64,000 nt of DNA from positions 95,525 to 159,524 of the forward strand of contig CAZWSX010000018.1 of assembly GCA_964636985.1 (NCBI GenBank), in the 5' to 3' direction. The position numbers were made by a program, and so were the translations under genes. The notes below the pieces were generated by a model. It did no database searches and was not told the DNA's origin. It worked only from the letters and a program-made list of their open reading frames with translations. Below are positions 53,943 through 62,838 of the stretch, piece by piece; the stretch's first letter is position 1, and each line of letters opens with the position of its first letter. The DNA comes from CAZWSX01 sp964636985 (GTDB lineage Bacteria; Planctomycetota; Planctomycetia; Pirellulales; Pirellulaceae).

Positions 53943-54821
53943 TCATAGGTCGTCGGGGTTCACATCGACCGACACTTCCAGCACGTGGCTGCCGCCGCCG
54001 ATATAGACCCCTTTCAACGGCGCCACATCGCCGTAGTCGCGTCCCCAACCGACGGTGATATGGTCGACCGAAGGAAACTGTTTGTTGGTCGGATCGATAT
54101 CGATCCAGCCGAGCGGCCCGCAGTAAACGCTCACCCAAGCGTGCGAGGCATCGGCTCCCACTAAACGCGGCTTGCCTGGCGGCGGAAGCGTTCGGATGTA
54201 TCCGCTCACATACCGCGCGGCCAAGCCAAGCGACCTGAGGATCGCGATTTGCAGATGGGCAAAGTCCTGGCAGACGCCGCGCCGCAGCCGGAAAACTTCT
54301 TCCACGCTTGTGGTCACCACCGTTGCTCGGGGATCGAACTGAAAGTCACGATGAATGCGTTCCGCCAAGTCGGCAATCGCTTCGACGATCGGCCGCCGCG
54401 GCGTGAAGCTCACCTTGCCGTAAGTCGCCAGGTCTTCGCGCAGCCGGACGCGTGGCGAAGCGAAAGTAAACTCGCAAGCGGCTAAATCGCTGGGCGTGGG
54501 ATGCTCTCGCAGCATCTCGCGAACATCTTCCCACGGAGGCGAGGGCATCGTGCGCGAGATCGCCCTCGGCGCCAGCAGCACCTGGCTGATCGCCGTCACC
54601 TTGAGTTCGTCGTACCCGCGATTGAACGAGAACGTCGAAACTGCATTGCCGAAGTAATCGTGCCGCCAGGAATGAGTCGACGGCATCGGCTCGATATCGA
54701 GCTCGTGCCGCATCACCGCTTGATGTTGCAGTTCGCGTGGCCGTAACCAGGCCTCGTTTTGCCCGACCGAGACGGGCTCGGGGCCGCTGTACGTCGTGGT
54801 GTGGGTGATGGTGTATCGCAT
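53943..54821 (-). CDS. Transglutaminase-like cysteine peptidase/transferase
   Basis: A 292-residue protein from the ATG at 54821. The N-terminal part (M-R-Y-T-I-T-H-T-T-T-Y, then L-R-P-R-E) is the bacterial transglutaminase N-terminal region. The catalytic triad is visible: Cys in R-R-G-V-C-Q-D-F-A-H, His in A-S-H-A-W-V-S-V and Asp in W-I-D-I-D-P-T-N. Such proteins occur beside ATP-grasp/alpha-E genes, as here: the fusion gene ends 28 bases upstream. They are thought to trim or transfer amide bonds on a peptide made by the ATP-grasp enzyme. Confidence 0.9.
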   Translation of the reverse strand: MRYTITHTTTYSGPEPVSVGQNEAWLRPRELQHQAVMRHELDIEPMPSTHSWRHDYFGNAVSTFSFNRGYDELKVTAISQVLLAPRAISRTMPSPPWEDVREMLREHPTPSDLAACEFTFASPRVRLREDLATYGKVSFTPRRPIVEAIADLAERIHRDFQFDPRATVVTTSVEEVFRLRRGVCQDFAHLQIAILRSLGLAARYVSGYIRTLPPPGKPRLVGADASHAWVSVYCGPLGWIDIDPTNKQFPSVDHITVGWGRDYGDVAPLKGVYIGGGSHVLEVSVDVNPDDL

Positions 54822-54849
54822 GGGATAAACGATTAAGCGAGACGCTTCC

Positions 54850-57420
54850 TTACATCCCTTGATCGTCGTGGATTTGTCGCGGCGTGCCGGAGTGAAGCAG
54901 GAACTTTCTCGTGAGCGCGTCGGCCAGGTGTCGGATGATCTGCTCCACGTGCGTGAGCGCCCGGTCGACATCGCGTGGCGGGCTTTCGGACAACTGTGTC
55001 GCCGTGATCATGCGGGTGTGGTGCAAGGCCGCGGCGGAAAGACGATCTTCATCCGAAAGGAGCGGCATTGATGTTTCCCGTGGCAACACGCGGACGTGGT
55101 CGTCGATCGTCGCAAGCTGAAAAACGACGCTCCGCGGATTGGAGTCGTCGGTGACGAACAAGTCGAGCACGGCCCCTTGCTGAACATTGTCCAGATACCG
55201 CGATCGATAGGTCATGCGGCAATCGAGAACCTCGATGAGCGCCCGCAAGACGCTTCGCTCGTTCAGTTGCTTGGTGGCGATCGTGCTGCGAAGCAAGCCC
55301 AGGATATCGCGGCAGCGTTCCATGCGGCGTCCCAGGTCGAGAAATCGCCAGGCTGGCCCACGAATCATGCCATCGTGGAATAGTCCGCTGATCGACGCGA
55401 CCTCAGCGATGAGTTCGTCGGTACCACTTAGCACAGTCGCCAGGTCCGCGCGTCCCTTCTTACCCAGCGAGAGGAACGACGTCGCCGCGTGATTAATCGT
55501 CCGCCAAGTGTCAGGCGAAATCCAGTCGCGCACACGGCTGGCCAACCGCAGCATTTCGCTCACCGCGAACGAGATACCGCGGATCTCTCGCACATCGAAC
55601 ACCGTGTGCGGCAGCGACATTTCCAGGTACGGCAATTGCTCGTCTAAATCGGGCACGGCAAATCCGGGTTCAATTTGTCCTTGATCGGCCAGGGCCCGGA
55701 TCAACACTTGCGTATCGCGGGCCAGTTGATGGGACTCGGCCGCCAGACGTTCGCCCACCGATCGCAACAGCCGCGCGAGGTAGTCGGTGCGATCGAGCGA
55801 AAATCCCAACCAATACAAGTCGTCGGCCACACGACTGGGGAACAAGGCGCTTGTGCGACGCAACGTGACGGGGCGTTCATCGGTCGCCAGCAACGTGACG
55901 GGCTCGACGGGGCTATCGCTTAACACCCACAGGTCTTTGCTCCCTTCGCCAGCGGCGATCGAGAGTTCCATCGGCTCGGGCGTTGGATTAACGCGCAGCA
56001 GCGCCCCCGGCATGAGATGGAAATCGTTCCCCTCGGCGACGGCGAACGCGCGCCAAGCAACGTGCCCGCAATGAACTTTTCGATCGTGCCACACCGGCGC
56101 GGCCGAACGGGCAATCCGCTCTTGCCCCACGAAAGCGAACGGGGCAGCCTCGATCTTGGCCTTCAGGACCGTTCGTTCGCCGGCGCTCAACCGGTCGCCG
56201 AAAATCTCCTCGCCACCCGAAGCTTCAAACGCGGGCTTGATCACCAGGTCTTCCAGATGTTCGAAAACGTACTTCCGAGCCGTCTGGTCGCCGCACCACC
56301 ACGTCGCGATCGATGGCAATTTAAGCGGCTCGCCGAAGAATCGTTCGCAAAGCGAGGGCAAGAACGCCATGAAGACCGGCGACTCGACCACCCCGCAACC
56401 CGGCACATTGGCGATAACGACGTTGCCCTGCCGTGCCGCTTGCAACACGCCAGGCACACCGTGAGGCGATTCGCCGCCGAGTTCGAGCGGATCGATCCCG
56501 CGCTCGTCGCCGCGCGAGAAGATCACGTCGACAGGCAAAAGGCCGGCCAGCGTTTTGATGTAAACCCGTTCGTCCCGGACCGCCAGGTCGGAACCCTCGA
56601 CCAACGTGAATCCCAGGTAGCGCGCCAGATAGACGTCTTCAAAATAGTACGGTTGCGAAGGCCCGCCGCTTAGCAAAACAATCCGCGGCGATTCCGACTT
56701 ACCGCGCGCCGCATGTTTGAGCGTGTTCTGCAAACGAACGAAGAACGGCGCCAACCGTTGGACCGTCAACTCGTGCAACCAGTGCGAGACGCTGCGCGAT
56801 ATGACAATCCGGTTTTCCAACGCGAAACCGAGTCCCACCGGCGCTTCGGCCCGGTCGGCCATCACGAACCAATCGCCGCTCGGCGAACGCGCCAGCTCGC
56901 TGGCGTACAACGTGATGGCCCGTGAAGCGGACGAAACGCTAAGGCCCATGGTCTCTTCGCGGCTCCGAGCATGCAGCAAGCCGTGCAAAGGCCGCAGAAA
57001 TCCCGGGTGGCCAAAGATCACTTCGGGAGGAAGCAGCCCGCTTTTGAGCAATTCCTGCGGACCGTGGATATCGCGCACGAGATAGTCGAGCAACTTGACG
57101 CGTTGATCGATCGCGACCTCGAGTTTGGACCACTCTTCGTTGCTGACGACGGTCGGCAAGATGTCGATTCGCCACGGACGAGGAGCGGCCGTGGGATCGC
57201 CAAAAACGTTGAACGTGACGCCGTTTTCTTGCAGCATCCGCTCGGCGCGGAGCGTGCGCAAATCGAGATCTTCGGCATCAAATTGCCCTACCGCGTCGAG
57301 AAAACTACGCCACGGTGCGCGCGGTTCGTCGGCACGCGAGAAAACCTCGTCGTAGACTCCCTCGGGAATCTGATATCCGTCCAGCGGCGGTTTCTCTTGG
57401 GTGGCTTTGGATGACGTCAT
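54850..57420 (-). CDS. Circularly permuted ATP-grasp fused to alpha-E domain
   Basis: An 856-residue fusion from the ATG at 57420. The first part (about residues 20-510) is the circularly permuted ATP-grasp type seen in predicted peptide ligases, with Q-E-N-G-V-T-F-N-V, L-L-S-G-G-P-S-Q-P-Y-Y-F-E-D and K-P-A-F-E-A-S-G-G-E. The last 300 residues are the alpha-helical alpha-E (DUF403) domain (A-D-D-L-Y-W-L-G, D-R-T-D-Y-L-A-R-L-L-R, L-D-C-R-M-T-Y-R-S-R-Y). These domains are usually separate adjacent genes, so the fusion is informative. Together with the transglutaminase it is expected to make or edit a short peptide or amide-linked metabolite. No extra start evidence was found upstream. Confidence 0.88.
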   Translation of the reverse strand: MTSSKATQEKPPLDGYQIPEGVYDEVFSRADEPRAPWRSFLDAVGQFDAEDLDLRTLRAERMLQENGVTFNVFGDPTAAPRPWRIDILPTVVSNEEWSKLEVAIDQRVKLLDYLVRDIHGPQELLKSGLLPPEVIFGHPGFLRPLHGLLHARSREETMGLSVSSASRAITLYASELARSPSGDWFVMADRAEAPVGLGFALENRIVISRSVSHWLHELTVQRLAPFFVRLQNTLKHAARGKSESPRIVLLSGGPSQPYYFEDVYLARYLGFTLVEGSDLAVRDERVYIKTLAGLLPVDVIFSRGDERGIDPLELGGESPHGVPGVLQAARQGNVVIANVPGCGVVESPVFMAFLPSLCERFFGEPLKLPSIATWWCGDQTARKYVFEHLEDLVIKPAFEASGGEEIFGDRLSAGERTVLKAKIEAAPFAFVGQERIARSAAPVWHDRKVHCGHVAWRAFAVAEGNDFHLMPGALLRVNPTPEPMELSIAAGEGSKDLWVLSDSPVEPVTLLATDERPVTLRRTSALFPSRVADDLYWLGFSLDRTDYLARLLRSVGERLAAESHQLARDTQVLIRALADQGQIEPGFAVPDLDEQLPYLEMSLPHTVFDVREIRGISFAVSEMLRLASRVRDWISPDTWRTINHAATSFLSLGKKGRADLATVLSGTDELIAEVASISGLFHDGMIRGPAWRFLDLGRRMERCRDILGLLRSTIATKQLNERSVLRALIEVLDCRMTYRSRYLDNVQQGAVLDLFVTDDSNPRSVVFQLATIDDHVRVLPRETSMPLLSDEDRLSAAALHHTRMITATQLSESPPRDVDRALTHVEQIIRHLADALTRKFLLHSGTPRQIHDDQGM

Positions 57421-57624
57421 GCCGAAATCATTTCGCAGTGGCCCTGCCCGTCCTGTGCGAAACGTTTTCCCACTTCGCCGGACTTCGAGCCCTTCAAATC
57501 TACGATAATCCGGCGCCCGCGCCTTGTAGACACGGGCGGCGTTCCCGTGGCGCAAGATTGTTGGGAACTTCCGTCCGTACCGCCCTTCAATTCGTTACCA
57601 GACGATTTGTCAGGTAACGATCGG

Positions 57625-59253
57625 CTACTTGGCCGGGGCGGCAGCCGCCTCGGGCGGCTTGGGAGAGATGTCGTAGATCGAGACGTTTTTGTCGTAAAGA
57701 GCGACGGCCAAACGCAAACCGTCCGGGTGCCACGCGCAATCGTAAGCATTGGCCGTCAATTTGAAACTATGGAACGGCTTCTCTTCGCCCGGCTTGAAGA
57801 ACCACAGCATTCCTGGCTGCGCCCAGCCGGCCAGGACATAGAACTCGCCCGACGGATGCCAACGGACCGCCCAAAAACTTCCCTGGTTGGTGCCGGGAAT
57901 CGCGACAGGCTTAGCGGCCGTTCCAGCGTCGACGTCGAATTGGATCAGCGTCGGATCGCCAATTCCGGCGAACGCATTGGAGACATTGCCAACGCCTGCC
58001 GCGACCAGCGTCTTACCATCGGGGCTGACTTCCATACTCCGAACGCCGCCCACATGCGCGGCGAAACCGGCATCGTACTTGTGGAGCGGGCCGGCATCGA
58101 GATCGCGCACGAGTTGCCAGTTCGAGGTCTCCCACTGCTTGATCACGCCCATCAAGTCGCCCGAGTAAAGCCACTTGCCACTGGGATGAAAAGCGAGGCT
58201 GTAAATGTGACTGCCGTGGCCCGACAACGTTTGAACGAGCGCCCCATCGGCCGCCGACCAGACTTTCACTTCTTTATCATTGCCCCCGGTGGCGATCCAC
58301 TTGCCGTCGGCGCTAACGGCCATGCTTCGCAAAAATCCCTGATGGGCATCGATCAGTTTGGGAGCCGGTTGAGACGCCTCCCACAAACCGAGCTTCCCAT
58401 CGTAGGCGCCGGTGACCCAGCGTTGGCCGTCGCCCAGGGGAATCGCATGGATCACCCAACTGTCGTGGCCGGGGATTTCTGACTTCGCCGCAGCAAACAC
58501 ATCCCACCGCTGCAGCGTGTGGGCTTGATTACCAACCAGCAACCAATCGCCATTGGCATCGAAACGGCATGTCAGTGCCGGACGATCGTGCGGGAACTTG
58601 GCGATTTCGCGAATCGCCGTCGGATCAGGCTTCACGCCCAGCGTCGTGAGCTGAGCCAATCGATCGGCAGCGGCTTTCGAGCTTGCTTCGCGCGGTGCGA
58701 CGGCAGCATCCGCGGCGGTCTTCGCATCGCTCGCCGTTTTGAGAGCAGCTTCCGCCGCAGCAATCTTTCCAGTAGCATCGGCCTTGGCCAATTTCGAGGC
58801 GGCCTTCGCGGCCAAGAGTTCGCCGAACTTGCTCGTCGCGACGCCCGCTGCTTGCGCGCTATCGGCCGCGGTTTTTGTCGCTGCCGCGATCGCGGCCACG
58901 TCGCCTGGTTTTTCGGTTTCGATTTGCTTGAGAGTCGCTTGAGCAGCAGCCAACGCCTGGTCAGCGACCGCTTTTGCTTGTTCCGCGCCTGGCAGAGCGT
59001 CCCCAGCGACCTTGAGCGCATTATCAGCGGCAATGGCAGCCGTTTTCGAAGCCTCCAGCGCCGCGTTTTGCGTCGCAACCGCCGCCGCCGCGTCCTGTTG
59101 CGCCTTCATTGTAAGCGCGGCGCGCTCGGCCGCCTTCGCGGCATCGTGCTTAGCCAAGCGAATGGCGATTGGCTCCGCGTCCTGGGCAAACGCCACGACG
59201 CCGATCGCGAGTATAGTTAGCGCTGATACGGTCAGTGATCGACGCACACTCAC
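57625..59253 (-). CDS. Secreted Ala-rich coiled-coil protein with WD40 propeller
   Basis: A 542-residue protein starting at GTG, whose first base overlaps the stop of the DUF1501 gene in a shared GTGA. Residues 1-23 are a signal peptide. Residues 28-205 are Ala/Lys/Glu-rich and predicted coiled-coil. Residues 210-530 contain about seven WD40 repeats (for example H-D-S-W-V-I-H-A-I-P, G-A-Y-D-G-K-L-G-L-W, S-G-H-G-S-H-I-Y-S-L-A-F-H-P-S-G-K-W-L-Y-S-G). It probably acts as a scaffold in the envelope for the DUF1501 and DUF1549/1553 proteins it is expressed with. Confidence 0.85.
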   Translation of the reverse strand: MSVRRSLTVSALTILAIGVVAFAQDAEPIAIRLAKHDAAKAAERAALTMKAQQDAAAAVATQNAALEASKTAAIAADNALKVAGDALPGAEQAKAVADQALAAAQATLKQIETEKPGDVAAIAAATKTAADSAQAAGVATSKFGELLAAKAASKLAKADATGKIAAAEAALKTASDAKTAADAAVAPREASSKAAADRLAQLTTLGVKPDPTAIREIAKFPHDRPALTCRFDANGDWLLVGNQAHTLQRWDVFAAAKSEIPGHDSWVIHAIPLGDGQRWVTGAYDGKLGLWEASQPAPKLIDAHQGFLRSMAVSADGKWIATGGNDKEVKVWSAADGALVQTLSGHGSHIYSLAFHPSGKWLYSGDLMGVIKQWETSNWQLVRDLDAGPLHKYDAGFAAHVGGVRSMEVSPDGKTLVAAGVGNVSNAFAGIGDPTLIQFDVDAGTAAKPVAIPGTNQGSFWAVRWHPSGEFYVLAGWAQPGMLWFFKPGEEKPFHSFKLTANAYDCAWHPDGLRLAVALYDKNVSIYDISPKPPEAAAAPAK

Positions 59254-60536
59254 GCGAGGATCTCCTTGATGGGATGCGTCGCGGGGTCGGCGCGATCGAA
59301 CGGACGATCGTCCGCATAGAACGGACTGGTCGGATCGAGTCCGACTGCCCGATAGTACGTGTGGAACAAGTGGCCGCCGTTGACCTGGCCATCAATCACT
59401 TCGGTACCGTTTGCATTGGTCTTGCCGTACACGGCGCCACCTTGAATACCGCAGCCCGCCAAAGCCACGGACCAGGCCTTCGACCAGTGGTCGCGGCCGA
59501 CCAGGTGGTTGATGTTCGGCGTGCGACCGAACTCGCTCATCACAATCACCAGCGTGTGTTTTAATAGGCCGCTGGACGCCAAGTCCGAAATGAACGTCGC
59601 GAACGGCAAGTCGAACTCGCCCAGCTGCTCGATGTGAAAATTAAAGTTCTCGCTGTGCGTGTCGTAGTTGGTGTGACCGACCGAGACATAGGTCACACCG
59701 TGCTCCAGCAGCCGCTTCGCCATCAAGCAATTCTTGCCAAAGTCGCTGCCGCCGTAGCGGGCAATTTCGCTTTCCGGCACTTTCGAGAAATCGAACATCT
59801 CTCGCTTCTTCATCAGCGCCGCGGCTTGATCGAACGAAGCGTCGTAAATTCCCGACTCGAGAGATTTTCGGCCTTGCGCGAAGCGCCCGCCGATCTTCGC
59901 CCGTAGCTCACGTCGTTTTGCATCCCCTGCTTCGCTAACCATTGGCGCGCGATCGATGTTCGGCGGCGCCCCCAATCCGATCGAGACGGGAGCATACTTC
60001 GGCGGCAGGAACGAGACCTCGGCCGAACCACCACCCGATGTTCCGATCGAGATGTTCTCCGGAAGTGGACTATCAGCCGGCGCCAGTTGCGACGACATCG
60101 CCGCGCCGATGTAGGGGTATTCAAAGCCAGGCGTTTGCCTTCGCCCGGTGTACATGATGTAGGCACCCTTGCCATGATCGTCCTCGGCGGTGTTCACACC
60201 GCGAACGAGGGCCATGTGATGCATTTGCTTGGCCGTGTGAGGAAGCAACTCGCAAATGTGCGTGCCTGGGACCGAGGTTGGAATCGCTCGGAACGGTCCG
60301 CCTGTGTTCGTGTTTGGCTTGGGATCCCACGTTTCGAGTTGGCTCACCCCGCCGTGCAGGAAAAAGAGACACACATTCTTTTGCGTCTTCGCAAGCTGCT
60401 CTTCGGCGACCGCGTGCCGCATCCCGGAAAAGCCCACCATCCCCAGCGCGCCAAGTCCCGCGCCCGACAACGTGCTTAAGAAACTCCGACGGTCGAAGTG
60501 TTCGGCCGTTCCGCATCCTGGGTGACGTCGAGACAT
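59250..60536 (-). CDS. DUF1501 protein with Tat-like signal
   Basis: A 428-residue protein from the ATG at 60536. The start M-S-R-R-H-P, then D-R-R-S-F-L-S-T-L-S-G-A-G-L-G-A-L-G is a twin-arginine-like leader. The body shows L-F-F-L-H-G-G-V-S-Q-L-E-T-W-D-P-K, H-H-M-A-L-V-R-G, and V-I-V-M-S-E-F-G-R-T-P, the sulfatase/phosphatase-like signature of DUF1501. Such proteins accompany DUF1549/DUF1553 proteins in planctomycetes, but their activity is not established. An in-frame extension to 60791 only translates the inverted-repeat element upstream and was rejected. Confidence 0.9.
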   Translation of the reverse strand: MSRRHPGCGTAEHFDRRSFLSTLSGAGLGALGMVGFSGMRHAVAEEQLAKTQKNVCLFFLHGGVSQLETWDPKPNTNTGGPFRAIPTSVPGTHICELLPHTAKQMHHMALVRGVNTAEDDHGKGAYIMYTGRRQTPGFEYPYIGAAMSSQLAPADSPLPENISIGTSGGGSAEVSFLPPKYAPVSIGLGAPPNIDRAPMVSEAGDAKRRELRAKIGGRFAQGRKSLESGIYDASFDQAAALMKKREMFDFSKVPESEIARYGGSDFGKNCLMAKRLLEHGVTYVSVGHTNYDTHSENFNFHIEQLGEFDLPFATFISDLASSGLLKHTLVIVMSEFGRTPNINHLVGRDHWSKAWSVALAGCGIQGGAVYGKTNANGTEVIDGQVNGGHLFHTYYRAVGLDPTSPFYADDRPFDRADPATHPIKEILA

Positions 60537-60618
60537 GGGCAAACTCCCGCGGCAATTGGAAAGTGACTGTCGACGTTCACACGGGCGATCACCCATGTGT
60601 TCCTTGAAACTCAACTTA

Positions 60619-60748
60619 GAGGCTGTCCGAAATCTTGTTTCGGATAGCCTCGTGACGACCTGGAGGGTCGTCGCAACGTCAAAACACCGGAGGTTTTTGA
60701 CCTTGTTCCATTCGAAAATCGGCATGATGCCGATTTTCGAACAGGCTC
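60619..60748. mobile_element. MITE-like element inserted at a stop codon
   Basis: A 130-base block bounded by inverted ends GAGGCTGTCCGAA (60619-60631) and TTCGAACAGGCTC (60736-60748), matching at 11 of 13 positions, and flanked by TTA on both sides (60616-60618 and 60749-60751). The right TTA is the stop codon of the DUF1549/1553 gene on the minus strand. Inside are four hairpins: 60620-60650, 60654-60672, 60678-60701 and a perfect 15-bp palindrome 60711-60741. No transposase is encoded, as expected for a non-autonomous element moved by an IS5-like transposase elsewhere. Confidence 0.6.
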
Positions 60749-62410
60749 TTAGTGATTCAAACGAAACTCGGCGGAACTCACGGCCGCCCAAACCAGTTCG
60801 TAAACGGCATTATTGCGATCGCCGCCTTGCACCCCGGCGAGGTACTGTTCGACTTCCGTCGTCTCCTCAGCGGTCGGCAGGCGCGTCAGCGAAGTGATAT
60901 ACAGTTCCTCGGCGATCGCTTTGGGGTTATCGGCAGGCAACTTGAGCATTCGATCACTCAAATTGCCGTTCTGCGGCGGCAACAGGTTTAAGACGACCGG
61001 GTTATTCGAAAAAAACAAAACTTGCGAGGCCGTCGATTCGAATCGTTCCACAGGCTTACCAGGCAAACCGCCGTAAAGCTGCACGAAATGAACTTCGTTG
61101 CCGCTCAAAGCTTTGAACAGCGACTCTTCGTTCAAATTGGCGCCCAAGGCAATCCGCTGGGTATCGGTTTGACCGGTTCCTTGCAGCAATGCGTAGCAAA
61201 GTTGCGACGGCGAAAGGGGCTTGAGTTGTCCTTGCGCGAAAGCGTCCTCGGGCGGAGAGGCTTTCCCTTCCGGCATGCGGCTACTTCGTTGGTAGGTCTT
61301 CGACAACACAATAGCGCGGATCAGCTTTTTCAGGTCAAGTCCGTTGGTGGCGAACTCTTCCGTCAGGTGCGCCAACAGCGCCGGATGCGATGGCTTGTTG
61401 GCCGTGTGATCGAAATCGACCGGATGAACGATGCCGCGGCCCAACAACATCGCCCACATCCGATTAACCGTGGTCCGGACGAAGCGGCGATTCTCGGCTG
61501 AGATAACGACTTCGGCGAACTTGCTCCGGCGGCTATAGCGAGGGATCGGCCGAACGTTGTCCGCCGGTGCCACAACATAGGCTTCTTCCGGTTTACCGAA
61601 CGTCGGCTCGCTCATGGCCGCCGAGGTGAACAACTTCGGCGGCGTGCTCTTAGGACCAGTCGACGTCTTATCGCGAATCTCGAAGACCGATTCGAACGTA
61701 ACTTCACCGTCTCCCTTTTCGGCCAATACGACAGGCTTATCCTTGCCGGCGAAGACAAACGAGCGATTGAAAAATGCCGCCACACCGTAATAGTGCCGCT
61801 GCTTGAAATCTTCGACCTGCGGGTGATCGTGGCACTGGGCGCATTCCAGGTTCGCGCCCAAAAACAGCTTCGAAATATCACGCGTAATGGTCGTGATGTC
61901 GGCTTCGCGATCGAGCAGGAATCTCGCGGGCCCGCGATTGGCCGGATCGCTCCCGTCATTGGTGAACATGGCGCGGACCGTTTCGTCCCACGGCTTGTTG
62001 GCGTTGAACGAATCGAACAGGAACTTTTCCCACTCGGCTACCGGGACGTGCTTCGAGGGCAACCGCCGCATCAGTAACACATCGAACGTCCGCTGCATGT
62101 GCCGGGCGTACTCGGGACCGGCCAGCAGTTGATCGACAACTTTGGCTCGCTTGTCGGGCGAAGCATCGGCGAAAAACGCGCGGGTTTGCTCGGCCGAGGG
62201 AATCGTTCCCGTCAGGTCGAGGTAAACGCGACGGAGGAATTCACCGTCGTCGGCGACTGGCGCCGCGATCTGTTCGTAATCGGGCCGGGCAGTGGCAATG
62301 TGCTGATCGATCTGTTCCGAAAGCGACGGACCTTCGGCAGCCGAAAGCATCGACGAGTTAATGCCAACGAAAGCTGCGACCAACAGCGTCTTGAGAGCCG
62401 CGAGGCGCAT
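60749..62410 (-). CDS. DUF1549/DUF1553 cytochrome-like protein
   Basis: A 553-residue protein from the ATG at 62410 with GGGAG upstream and a signal peptide. The DUF1549 part starts E-F-L-R-R-V-Y-L-D-L-T-G-T-I-P-S and includes C-A-Q-C-H-D-H, a c-type heme binding motif. The DUF1553 part has N-R-x-W-A-M-L-L-G-R-G-I-V-H-P-V-D-F-D and L-I-R-A-I-V-L-S-K-T-Y-Q-R-S-S. In planctomycetes this family is paired with DUF1501, as here, and is thought to be extracytoplasmic with a role in polymer or surface metabolism. It is the first gene of the set; the MITE-like element lies between it and DUF1501. Confidence 0.9.
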   Translation of the reverse strand: MRLAALKTLLVAAFVGINSSMLSAAEGPSLSEQIDQHIATARPDYEQIAAPVADDGEFLRRVYLDLTGTIPSAEQTRAFFADASPDKRAKVVDQLLAGPEYARHMQRTFDVLLMRRLPSKHVPVAEWEKFLFDSFNANKPWDETVRAMFTNDGSDPANRGPARFLLDREADITTITRDISKLFLGANLECAQCHDHPQVEDFKQRHYYGVAAFFNRSFVFAGKDKPVVLAEKGDGEVTFESVFEIRDKTSTGPKSTPPKLFTSAAMSEPTFGKPEEAYVVAPADNVRPIPRYSRRSKFAEVVISAENRRFVRTTVNRMWAMLLGRGIVHPVDFDHTANKPSHPALLAHLTEEFATNGLDLKKLIRAIVLSKTYQRSSRMPEGKASPPEDAFAQGQLKPLSPSQLCYALLQGTGQTDTQRIALGANLNEESLFKALSGNEVHFVQLYGGLPGKPVERFESTASQVLFFSNNPVVLNLLPPQNGNLSDRMLKLPADNPKAIAEELYITSLTRLPTAEETTEVEQYLAGVQGGDRNNAVYELVWAAVSSAEFRLNH

Positions 62411-62705
62411 AGCGAATCTCCCAACGGCAGGCTTGCCCTGTATTCCAAGGCGTTTTCTCACAAGGAGTGCAACGCTCGCATGGAATGCGACGGGCATTTC
62501 GGGGTGGGACGCGCACGACCCGTGGGAACTGGATCTGGATGCGCACAAATCAAACCAAGTGAGCCCATGGCTCAATCAACCAACATGGATGATAAGCCGA
62601 GCAGCGCCCTTAGGTCAAGCTGGAAATGCCCCTTGCGAGGGGATCACCCTTGAATCGGGTGTTGCACCGCGGAGAAACGGAAGGCACGGAGAGAGACAAA
62701 AAGTG

Positions 62706-62727
62706 GCACAGACAATCCTGTCTGTGC
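62706..62727. repeat. Dispersed palindromic repeat, copy C (inverted orientation)
   Basis: GCACAGACA 62706-62714 pairs with TGTCTGTGC 62719-62727 around ATCC, nine perfect pairs. Read on the minus strand it continues into CACTTTTTGTC, matching the tail of copy A at 35446. The outward T-run therefore lies on the minus strand, the strand of the small secreted-protein gene that ends at 62839. Confidence 0.7.
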
Positions 62728-62782
62728 GCGGTTGGCCCGGTCTAGCACGAAGAGGAAAGGAGCAAGAATACTTCTCGCAGAA

Positions 62783-62811
62783 AGGCTACCCGCGCTAGAT
62801 TCGGATAGCCT
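62783..62811 (-). terminator. Hairpin after the small secreted-protein gene
   Basis: AGGCTACCCG 62783-62792 pairs with CGGATAGCCT 62802-62811 with one mismatch, and on the minus strand TTTCT follows. It lies about 30 bases after the stop of the gene ending at 62839. The segment TTCGGATAGCCTC is identical to part of the MITE-like element, so it may be a relic of the same family reused as a terminator. Confidence 0.5.
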
Positions 62812-62838
62812 CTCAAGAAACGAAACGCGTAAACGGCA

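Larger units (their letters stand above)
62411..62838. other. Intergenic region with two repeat-type hairpins
   Basis: About 430 bases upstream of the DUF1549/1553 gene and downstream of a small secreted protein on the same strand. It contains palindromic repeat copy C (62706-62727) and a solo hairpin related to the MITE end (62783-62811), both listed separately. No coding frame is convincing. Confidence 0.55.

Noticed and set aside
60537..60791. N-terminal extension of the DUF1501 protein
   Set aside because: The extra residues only translate the inverted-repeat element; the ATG at 60536 begins the Tat-like signal.
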